From an uncultured Lachnoclostridium sp. (GTDB lineage: Bacteria; Bacillota; Clostridia; Lachnospirales; Lachnospiraceae): DNA of 5,099 bases. The stretch spans positions 1-5,099 of the forward strand of contig CATZVV010000158.1 in NCBI GenBank assembly GCA_958425285.1. Direction: 5' to 3'. This document shows, piece by piece, positions 1 to 4,850 of this stretch. The position numbers and the translations under genes were made by a program. The notes under the pieces were generated by a model. The model was not told the DNA's origin. It searched no databases and saw only the letters and a list, made by a program, of their open reading frames with translations. Within the stretch, counting starts at the first letter, position 1. Each line of letters starts with the position of its first letter.

Positions 1-353
1 GAAAAGGGCTTGGAATTGCTTTGGGGCATCCTGTTTTTGTAGTCGAAATAAGGCCAGAGACAAATGAAGTTGTACTGGGGACCAATGAAGATGTGCTTTC
101 GTCGAAATTGTATTGTAATCAACTGAATTTTATGTCAATGGAAGACTTAGATGGAGAGATGCGGGCAGAAGTAAAAATACGTTACAATCATTCCGGTGCA
201 TCTGCTACAATTCGAAAAGTAAGTGAGGATACAGTAGAATGTATGTTTGATACTCCCCAGCGAGCAATCTCTCCCGGACAGGCTGCTGTTTTTTATGATG
301 GCGAGATTGTCATAGGTGGCGGAACCATTATATCAGGGCACTATAATTCGTGA
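1..353 (+). CDS. mnmA: tRNA-specific 2-thiouridylase MnmA, C-terminal part (5' end outside window)
   Basis: MnmA (TrmU) is the cytoplasmic ATP-dependent enzyme that puts sulfur on U34 of tRNA-Lys, -Glu and -Gln. The frame is open from position 3 and ends at TGA 351-353, giving about 116 residues, roughly the last third of a protein usually near 360. Visible are the linker KGLGIALG at the start, the strand KIRYN in the middle, and the family's closing block RAISPGQAAVFYDGE followed by GGGTI. Together these form the C-terminal beta-barrel domain that helps hold the tRNA. The catalytic cysteines and the PP-loop ATP site lie upstream of the window. The gene is convergent with the phosphatase gene on the other strand and overlaps its end by 13 bp. 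The protein ends right after GGGTI, as is normal for the family, so TGA works as a true stop here. Family assignment is firm; only the fragment can be judged. Confidence 0.93.
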   Translation, partial: KGLGIALGHPVFVVEIRPETNEVVLGTNEDVLSSKLYCNQLNFMSMEDLDGEMRAEVKIRYNHSGASATIRKVSEDTVECMFDTPQRAISPGQAAVFYDGEIVIGGGTIISGHYNS

Positions 354-1147
354 AAAACAGGCTTTCGACCGTGATAAGAAACATAACGGTGGAGGCCGTT
401 TTCTTTTAAAAGTTTTTCTAAATAGATAAAGCGGTAGCCCAGATATTCTGGTACATGTGCATCCGAACCAATGGTTACTTTCTCACCTCCCAGTTCTAGA
501 AAACGGTGCAGAACATCCATATGAGGATTTGGCATAGTGCCTGTTTTAAATCCGGCGGTATTAATTTCCAAAGCTTTGTCCATTTCTAAAAGTTTTTTCA
601 GTATAGAGTCAATATAATCCGCAAAAGCTGAGTAAGAATAAAGCTGATCTTTAGACGGTGAATATCGTACAATATAGTCTAAATGTCCAAGAGAATCATA
701 ATCCTTAAATTGCATAATATTTTCATACATTGTTTCAAAATAGGCTTCGAAGCCTTCTTTTTCGGTTGAAAAGCTTTCCCAATATTCCGGGTAATACGGA
801 TCCATTTCGTGTACAATATGAATGGAGCCAATGACATAATCAAATGGGAAACCAGTGGTGAGTTTAGTTAATTGTTCCGCTGCATCCTGCTTTAATCCTG
901 TTTCCACACCGAGCCGGATATTTATTTTGTGTTTATATTGTTTCTGAATCCGGCGAATTTCATTGACATATGATACCGGATCGAATACAAAAGTATGTTC
1001 ATATTGTTTGGGAAAATGATAGTCCATGTGGTCGGTCAGGCAAATATCAGTTAAACCTAATTGAAGTGCTTGATGAACCATGGATACTACCGGGGTATTA
1101 CTATCTGAGGAATAACAGGTGTGTATATGGGAATCAGTGGTTATCAT
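341..1147 (-). CDS. hisK: PHP-domain histidinol-phosphatase (HisJ/HisK family)
   Basis: Predicted histidinol-phosphate phosphatase, the next-to-last step of histidine synthesis, of the metal-dependent PHP type used by Gram-positive bacteria. The protein has 268 residues, normal for the family. Metal-site motifs are in order: DSHIHT (residues 5-10: H7, H9), LTDH (H40), GVETG (E82), GSIH (H110), GHLDY (H155) and GSDAH (D229, H231), so the active site looks intact. The ATG at 1147-1145 has a good ribosome site (AAAGGAG, 6 nt spacing) lying in the last codons of rqcH. Its start overlaps the rqcH stop as ATGA, suggesting translational coupling. No other histidine gene is visible, so the physiological substrate could be another phosphomonoester; the family is sure, the exact substrate less so. 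The stop TAG lies inside the end of mnmA on the opposite strand. Confidence 0.88.
   Translation of the reverse strand: MITTDSHIHTCYSSDSNTPVVSMVHQALQLGLTDICLTDHMDYHFPKQYEHTFVFDPVSYVNEIRRIQKQYKHKINIRLGVETGLKQDAAEQLTKLTTGFPFDYVIGSIHIVHEMDPYYPEYWESFSTEKEGFEAYFETMYENIMQFKDYDSLGHLDYIVRYSPSKDQLYSYSAFADYIDSILKKLLEMDKALEINTAGFKTGTMPNPHMDVLHRFLELGGEKVTIGSDAHVPEYLGYRFIYLEKLLKENGLHRYVSYHGRKPVFHEL
385..407 (+). terminator. possible intrinsic terminator for mnmA, inside the opposing gene
   Basis: A short inverted repeat, AACGG (385-389) with CCGTT (396-400), can be lengthened by one G-U pair to a 6-bp stem with a GGAG loop. It is followed directly by a T-rich run (TTCTTTT, 401-407). It starts 32 bases after the mnmA stop, a sensible place for a terminator, but lies within the 3' coding part of the phosphatase gene on the other strand. 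The stem is short and the T-run is interrupted by a C, so this is only a candidate. Confidence 0.33.
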
Positions 1148-2340
1148 ACATAACTCCTTTCCAAAAATATCATATCTTCTTTGCTGGCACAGGTTATTCC
1201 GGAAATATCAGATGAAGCAATCAGAGAATAGTTTGTGTGATAAATAACAAATCCCGGCTTTCCGCCATTTGGTTTTTTAACGTGTTTCTTCATTGTATAA
1301 TCAATTTCAACCTTCTCTGCACCACGTCCTTTTGAAAAATAGGCAGCCAGACTGCCTGCCTCCTCAAAAGTGCGGATGGGTGGTTCCTCTCCGTTGCATT
1401 TTACGATTACATGAGAGCCTGCCATATTTTTGGCATGAAACCACCAGTCACCACCCGTTGCAAATTTAAAAGTCAATTCTTCATTTTGGAAGTTGTTCTT
1501 ACCTACATAAATGTCATATCCATCAGAGGATATAAAATGAAGTGGATTACTTTTTGGAATACGGGATTTCTTGCCTTTGTTACGAAGTGAGCCTTTACGT
1601 AAATAACCGTTTTCAGCCAGTTCTTCTTTGATGTAAGCAAGGTCTTCTTCCCTTCTTGCGAAATCCAAAGAGGTAAGGACAGATTCAAGATGGTTAATAT
1701 CATTTTGAACTTCCTGAATTTGTATGCTAAGAGCTTCAAAGGTTCGTTTTAGTTTATTGTAGCGGTTAAAATATTTTGTTGCATTTTCCATTGGTGTTAG
1801 GCTTGAATCAATTGGGATTGTTATTTCCTTTTCATCATAAAAATTAGTACAGGTAAGCTGATTATCTTCTGGTGTCAGCTGATAACCGTAAGTTTGTATT
1901 AATTCACCATAAATTTTATATTTCTCGCGTTTTTTTGTATCGTTTAATTGCTTTTCTTGTAATGCAAGCTTTTTTCGGTCGCGTTCCAGTATAATTGTTA
2001 TGGTTTTTCGTAAGTCAACAGATTTCTGACGGATGCGGGAAATAACATCTTTTTCTCCATAATAATTTTCAATTACACGAGAAATACTGTTATATTCTTT
2101 TATTTGCATCGATTCAAAAACATGAATGGGAATGGAAGAAAATTCATGTGGAATTGAGCCATTAAACATAATACTGGGAGAAAATTTATGTTGTTGTACT
2201 TGTTTTATCAGGGATGTGAAGTTTTGCCCCAGAGCAGATTTTTCTTCTTCCGTTAATGAAGCACAGGCAGAATCGCCATCAATTCTACAGCTATAGGCTA
2301 ATTCGTTAGCAACAAGGGGACTAAATCCGGTTAATGTCAT
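1144..2340 (-). CDS. rqcH: RqcH C-terminal fragment (HhH, coiled coil, NFACT-R)
   Basis: This 398-codon open stretch continues the rqcH frame after the nonsense codon. From its first ATG it carries TGFSPLVANEL (4-14, helix-hairpin-helix region), a lysine/glutamate-rich coiled coil (about 85-240, including YYGEKD and YKIYGELIQTYGY), and the NFACT-R domain with YVGKNNFQNE (278-287), WWFHAKNMAGSHVIV (299-313), AAYFSKGRG (332-340) and HVKKPNGGKPGFV (353-365). These are the strongest family signatures and are intact. The ATG at 2340-2338 is simply the first Met after the TGA. The 30 nt before it hold no Shine-Dalgarno-like sequence and encode family-like residues (PLSVTKAIY), so this is probably not a native start. 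It could be translated only by readthrough or by restart after the upstream stop. Its last codons hold the ribosome site of the phosphatase gene. Confidence 0.7.
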   Translation of the reverse strand: MTLTGFSPLVANELAYSCRIDGDSACASLTEEEKSALGQNFTSLIKQVQQHKFSPSIMFNGSIPHEFSSIPIHVFESMQIKEYNSISRVIENYYGEKDVISRIRQKSVDLRKTITIILERDRKKLALQEKQLNDTKKREKYKIYGELIQTYGYQLTPEDNQLTCTNFYDEKEITIPIDSSLTPMENATKYFNRYNKLKRTFEALSIQIQEVQNDINHLESVLTSLDFARREEDLAYIKEELAENGYLRKGSLRNKGKKSRIPKSNPLHFISSDGYDIYVGKNNFQNEELTFKFATGGDWWFHAKNMAGSHVIVKCNGEEPPIRTFEEAGSLAAYFSKGRGAEKVEIDYTMKKHVKKPNGGKPGFVIYHTNYSLIASSDISGITCASKEDMIFLERSYV

Positions 2341-2370
2341 ATAAATTGCTTTTGTAACGGAAAGAGGTTT

Positions 2371-2373
2371 TCA
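2371..2373 (-). other. in-frame TGA nonsense codon splitting rqcH
   Basis: Reading the minus strand, codons ...GAA CGT GTA TTG TGA AAA CCT CTT TCC... stay in one frame with the conserved downstream sequence, and exactly ten sense codons separate the TGA from the next ATG at 2340. The break is therefore a codon substitution and not an insertion or deletion. Single-base ancestors include CGA, AGA, GGA, TTA, TCA, TGG and TGC/TGT. Natural stops of mnmA, rqcH and gmk in this window are also TGA, so the codon is a stop in this organism. Confidence 0.85.
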
Positions 2374-2928
2374 CAATACACGTTCTATGAAATCTCTGGA
2401 AGAAAGTGTAAGAGGATTTATCTTCTCTTGTGTATTTGGCACAAAATAGGACTTCCCGGGTAATACTTCCCGGATGCTGCTGACAAGGGAAGAAACGTGC
2501 TTAATGCTGTCGATAATTGTCCGTGTATGATCTAAAAATATAATATTACTGTGCTTTCCCATACATTCAATAACAAGGTATTTCGTTGTCAGATCTCCCA
2601 ACTCGTTCAGATTTTCCATCTCAATTTCAATAATACGCTCGAATCCCGGCTGCGTAATGGAAAGGATTTTTGCTCCGTTCAAATGCTTGCGCAGAAGCAT
2701 ACAGAAGTTTGGGGCAGTAAGTGGGGAGGTTTTATTATTCTCAGTCAGATAAACAAGGGGGAGAGAAGCACCGGCTGAAATAACAAGCCGGTAATTGGTA
2801 CGATTATTTTTGATTGTTAATAAGAGTTCATCCTTCTCTGGCTGTGCAATTTTTTGTACCCGGCCATCTGTTAGATATTGACTTAATTCATATGTTAAAT
2901 TCGATATTACAAATCCGTCGAATGCCAT
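2371..2928 (-). CDS. rqcH: RqcH N-terminal fragment (NFACT-N domain)
   Basis: This 185-residue product begins with MAFDGFVISNL, the standard family N-terminus, so ATG 2928-2926 is the right start even though the nearest Shine-Dalgarno (GGAG, complement of 2941-2944) is rather far away at 12 nt. Family landmarks are GRVQKIAQP (22-30), FCMLLRKHL (75-83), FERII (96-100), ECMGKHSNIIF (121-131) and VLPGKSY (155-161). The residues matching the tRNA-contact pairs described for B. subtilis RqcH (D97/R98 and E121-I122-M123) appear as E97/R98 and E121-C122-M123 at the same numbering, recalled from the literature and not aligned here. Translation ends at TGA just where the NFACT-N domain finishes. A separate NFACT-N polypeptide would lack the coiled coil and NFACT-R, so it should not function alone as RqcH. 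Expression is expected from the extended -10 promoter at 2972-3000. Confidence 0.75.
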   Translation of the reverse strand: MAFDGFVISNLTYELSQYLTDGRVQKIAQPEKDELLLTIKNNRTNYRLVISAGASLPLVYLTENNKTSPLTAPNFCMLLRKHLNGAKILSITQPGFERIIEIEMENLNELGDLTTKYLVIECMGKHSNIIFLDHTRTIIDSIKHVSSLVSSIREVLPGKSYFVPNTQEKINPLTLSSRDFIERVL

Positions 2929-2971
2929 AACTATTTATATCTCCGTTTCTTTAATTAAGATAATCATGCTA

Positions 2972-3000
2972 ATTGTATCACGGAAAGTTAATTTGTGCAA
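2972..3000 (-). promoter_or_regulatory. sigma-A-type promoter for rqcH-hisK, extended -10
   Basis: On the minus strand TTGCAC (complement of 2995-3000) and TACAAT (complement of 2972-2977) are separated by exactly 17 bp. A TG dinucleotide one base before the -10 box gives an extended -10 element. Transcription should begin near 2965, leaving a leader of about 37 nt before the rqcH ATG. The spacing and match are close to the housekeeping consensus; no mapping data are available here. Confidence 0.75.
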
Positions 3001-3007
3001 ATATTTG
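2998..3007. repeat. 10-bp perfect palindrome between the two -35 boxes
   Basis: CAAATATTTG is its own reverse complement and is centred between the divergent -35 boxes, overlapping both. With one bulged base the symmetry extends to GT...AC on the flanks. It may simply arise because two -35-like hexamers face each other, or it may be a binding site acting on both promoters. The sequence alone cannot tell these apart. Confidence 0.4.
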
Positions 3008-3033
3008 ACTTATATACCCCTTTGAGATATAAT
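3005..3033 (+). promoter_or_regulatory. sigma-A-type promoter for the yicC-remA-gmk-lepB operon
   Basis: TTGACT (3005-3010) and a perfect TATAAT (3028-3033) are separated by 17 bp, a nearly ideal housekeeping promoter. The start point should lie near 3040, about 29 nt before the yicC ATG. No other comparable promoter is obvious between the genes that follow, so it probably drives at least yicC, remA and gmk. Confidence 0.82.
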
Positions 3034-3068
3034 AAAACATTATGTAGAAATGTATTTGGGAGGAGCTT

Positions 3069-3947
3069 ATGTCAAAAAGTATGACAGGCTTTGGACGGTA
3101 TGAAGTGTCAGAGCAGGATTTAAAAATTACAGTAGAGATTAAGTCGGTGAATCACAGGTACTGTGATTTGTCCATAAAGATGCCTAGGAAGTGGAACTTT
3201 ATGGAAAACATTGTGCGCAGTGAGATGAAAAAATATGCATCCAGAGGTAAGATTGATGTTTTTGTTACGTATGAGGATGTACACGAGGGGCAGGAACAAT
3301 TAAAATACAATAAAGGTATTGCAGCATCTTATGTAGAAGGAATGCAGATTCTTTCTCATGACTTTGGGGTGGAATATGAGTTAAATACATATCAATTGGC
3401 TCGTTTTCCAGACGTATTTGTATTGGAGGAACAGCAATTGGATGAGGAGATGGTACAGGAGCTGCTCTTGCAGGCAATAAACGGAGCAGGAGAACGTTTT
3501 GTGCAGAGCCGTATGTCAGAGGGGGACCATTTGAAGCAAGATTTGATGCAGAAATTAGATGAATTACTTGTCCATATTGATTTTATTGAAGAGAGAGCAC
3601 CGGAGATCTTAAAAGAATATCGTCAGAAATTAATGGATAAAGCAGCAGAACTTTTGGGGGATACGCAGATTGATGAGCATGTATTGGCGTCTGAGATGGT
3701 TGTGTATGCAGATAAAATATGTGTAGATGAGGAAACGGTAAGACTGCGTAGTCATGTGATTCATATGAAGGATACATTGGGAGAGAAAGAAAGTGTGGGC
3801 AGAAAACTTGATTTTATTGCTCAGGAGATGAATCGAGAGGCAAATACGATTTTGTCTAAAGCAAACGATATTGAAGTCTCCAATCATGCCATTGATTTAA
3901 AAACAGAAATAGAAAAAATACGTGAGCAAATTCAAAATATTGAGTAA
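3069..3947 (+). CDS. yicC: YicC/YloC-family endoribonuclease
   Basis: The 292-residue protein matches the YicC/YloC family in length and both ends. The N-terminal domain opens with MTGFGR (5-10), SVNHRYCDL (26-34) and SRGK (58-61). The C-terminal DUF1732 region has ESVGRKLDF (241-249), QEMNREANTILSKA (252-265) and the closing EKIREQIQNIE (282-292). These are the most conserved blocks of the family and all are present. E. coli YicC and B. subtilis YloC are reported as endoribonucleases involved in RNA turnover; the in vivo targets here are unknown. ATG 3069 follows a strong Shine-Dalgarno (GGGAGGAG, 3058-3065, 3 nt from the start when counted from the last G). It is the first gene after the 3005-3033 promoter and is followed 20 bp later by remA. 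In B. subtilis the same order, yloC-remA-gmk, is found. Confidence 0.94.
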   Translation: MSKSMTGFGRYEVSEQDLKITVEIKSVNHRYCDLSIKMPRKWNFMENIVRSEMKKYASRGKIDVFVTYEDVHEGQEQLKYNKGIAASYVEGMQILSHDFGVEYELNTYQLARFPDVFVLEEQQLDEEMVQELLLQAINGAGERFVQSRMSEGDHLKQDLMQKLDELLVHIDFIEERAPEILKEYRQKLMDKAAELLGDTQIDEHVLASEMVVYADKICVDEETVRLRSHVIHMKDTLGEKESVGRKLDFIAQEMNREANTILSKANDIEVSNHAIDLKTEIEKIREQIQNIE

Positions 3948-3954
3948 GCGGGCA

Positions 3955-3970
3955 AGGGGGGATATATTTG
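3955..3970 (+). promoter_or_regulatory. ribosome site that fixes the TTG start of remA
   Basis: AGGGGGG (3955-3961) lies 6 nt before TTG 3968-3970. There is no ATG or GTG in frame nearby that would keep the family's FVNIGFGN beginning, so TTG is the start. Confidence 0.75.
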
Positions 3971-4225
3971 TTTGTAAATATTGGATTTGGGAATGTTGTA
4001 AATAGTGAAAGGGTCATTAGTATGGTTAGCCCCGAAGCTGCACCTGTAAAACGGATGGTTCAGCAGGCAAAGGATGATGGAAGAGCCATTGATGCAACGT
4101 GTGGGAGAAAGACAAAAACGGTATTAGTTATGGAAAATCAGATGCTTGTTCTTTCTGCGCTTTTGCCAGAGACAATAGCAACAAGAATGAATATGGAAGG
4201 AAAAGGAGAAAGGGATCATGAATAA
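3968..4225 (+). CDS. remA: RemA-family extracellular-matrix/biofilm regulator (DUF370)
   Basis: This 85-residue protein is full length for the RemA family (about 80-90 residues). Landmarks are FVNIGFGN (2-9), ERVISMVSPEAAPVKRM (14-30), IDATCGRKTKTVLVM (41-55) and LPETIATRM (66-74). In B. subtilis RemA is a DNA-binding activator of the biofilm matrix operons and of osmoprotection genes. In Clostridia the protein is widespread but its targets are little known, so the regulatory role here is by family only. It starts at TTG with a strong Shine-Dalgarno, which may set a lower translation rate than for its neighbours. It starts 20 bp after yicC ends and overlaps the start of gmk by 8 bp, so remA and gmk translation are probably linked. 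The gmk ribosome site lies inside its last codons. Confidence 0.92.
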   Translation: MFVNIGFGNVVNSERVISMVSPEAAPVKRMVQQAKDDGRAIDATCGRKTKTVLVMENQMLVLSALLPETIATRMNMEGKGERDHE

Positions 4226-4850
4226 GGGAGTTTTAGTTGTTGTATCAGGTTTTTCCGGAGCAGGAAAAGGTACAATAATGAAGGCATTACTAGAAAAATA
4301 TGATGAATATGCGCTCTCAATTTCAGCCACAACGAGACAACCCAGATTGGGGGAGCAGGAAGGTGTTGAATATTTTTTTAAAACAAGAGATGAATTTGAG
4401 GTAATGATAAAACAGAATGAGTTGGTTGAGTGGGCAGAGTATGTAGGAAACTATTATGGCACACCGAAGTCATATGTAGAAGCCTGTCTGAAAGAAGGGA
4501 AAAATGTACTGCTTGAAATTGAAATGCAGGGTGGCATGCTGGTAAAAGAGAAATATCCTGATGCCGTACTTGTTTTTATTACAACTCCTTCAGCCGAAAT
4601 GTTACATCGGCGTTTAGCTGGACGTGGTACAGAAAATTCTGGCGTCATTCGTAAACGTATGCTTCGCGCCAGTCAGGAAGCTGATTATATGAAACAATAT
4701 GATTATATTGTAGTAAATGATGTGTTAGAGGAAGCAGTGGTACAGGTTCATACAATTATCCAGAGTGAGAAAAGGAAAACGAAGTACTGCATTCCATTTA
4801 TCAACCAAATTAAGCAGGAACTTTTGGACTTAAAGAAAGGATATGAATGA
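4218..4850 (+). CDS. gmk: guanylate kinase
   Basis: Cytoplasmic guanylate kinase (ATP + GMP to ADP + GDP), essential for GTP and dGTP supply and a control point for (p)ppGpp in Firmicutes. The length of 210 residues is typical. The P-loop GFSGAGKGT spans residues 11-19. The GMP-binding region has TTRQPRLGEQEGVEYFF (38-54) and EWAEYVGNYYGTP (71-83). The central LLEIEMQGG (98-106) and the lid motif RRLAGRGTE (131-139) followed by R145, R147 and R150 are in place, then YDYIVVND (161-168). The P-loop has Phe where the family most often has Pro (GPSGAGKG); the catalytic lysine K17 is kept. ATG 4218 follows AAAGGAG (4202-4208) and overlaps the remA end by 8 bp. The TGA stop overlaps the lepB start as ATGA. 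Confidence 0.96.
   Translation: MNKGVLVVVSGFSGAGKGTIMKALLEKYDEYALSISATTRQPRLGEQEGVEYFFKTRDEFEVMIKQNELVEWAEYVGNYYGTPKSYVEACLKEGKNVLLEIEMQGGMLVKEKYPDAVLVFITTPSAEMLHRRLAGRGTENSGVIRKRMLRASQEADYMKQYDYIVVNDVLEEAVVQVHTIIQSEKRKTKYCIPFINQIKQELLDLKKGYE

Larger units (their letters stand above)
1144..2928 (-). pseudogene. rqcH: rqcH (NFACT / fibronectin-binding family), interrupted by an in-frame TGA
   Basis: Read through the TGA at 2373-2371, this is one continuous frame of 594 codons before the terminal TGA, close to the usual 570-590 residues of RqcH. RqcH binds the obstructed 50S subunit carrying peptidyl-tRNA and recruits tRNA-Ala to add C-terminal alanine tails that mark stalled chains for degradation. 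Domains in order are NFACT-N (about 1-180), the nonsense codon at 186, a helix-hairpin-helix region around TGFSPLVANEL (from about residue 200), a long charged coiled coil (about 280-435) and NFACT-R (about 460-560). Both halves are well conserved and in the same frame, so a single nonsense change explains the break. The gene sits divergently from yicC-remA-gmk, a neighbourhood also known around B. subtilis yloA (rqcH). Whether any full-length protein is made cannot be decided here. Older annotations call this family fibronectin-binding protein. Confidence 0.8.

Noticed and set aside
970..1215. 81-codon open frame on the plus strand across the rqcH/phosphatase junction
   Set aside because: It is antisense to two well-supported genes, has no ribosome site and no recognisable domain.
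2325..2373. Selenocysteine insertion at the rqcH TGA
   Set aside because: No convincing stem-loop with a suitable apical loop is seen in the roughly 45 nt after the codon, RqcH has no known redox site there, and no Sec machinery is in the window. Kept only as a remote alternative.
2371..2373. UGA read as a sense codon through a variant genetic code
   Set aside because: mnmA, rqcH and gmk all end at TGA at the normal family end, and tryptophan is encoded by TGG throughout, so UGA is a stop here.
2341..2373. Frameshift between the two rqcH halves
   Set aside because: The halves are in the same frame, with exactly ten sense codons between the TGA and the ATG at 2340, and those codons look like family sequence.
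2551..2778. 75-codon plus-strand open frame inside rqcH
   Set aside because: Antisense to conserved NFACT-N codons, with no family resemblance or ribosome site; a shadow frame.
2951..2958. Palindrome TTAATTAA in the rqcH leader
   Set aside because: Short and AT-only; expected by chance in such a low-GC intergenic region.
3042..3047. ATG-TAG minimal open frame at the 5' end of the yicC leader
   Set aside because: No Shine-Dalgarno and at the very 5' end of the predicted transcript; probably chance.
3265..3887. Several 64-85 codon minus-strand open frames inside yicC
   Set aside because: They overlap each other and are antisense to conserved yicC blocks, with His/Pro-rich or low-complexity composition typical of shadow frames.
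4124..4648. Minus-strand open frames inside remA and gmk
   Set aside because: Antisense to conserved motifs of both genes, with no promoter or ribosome site.
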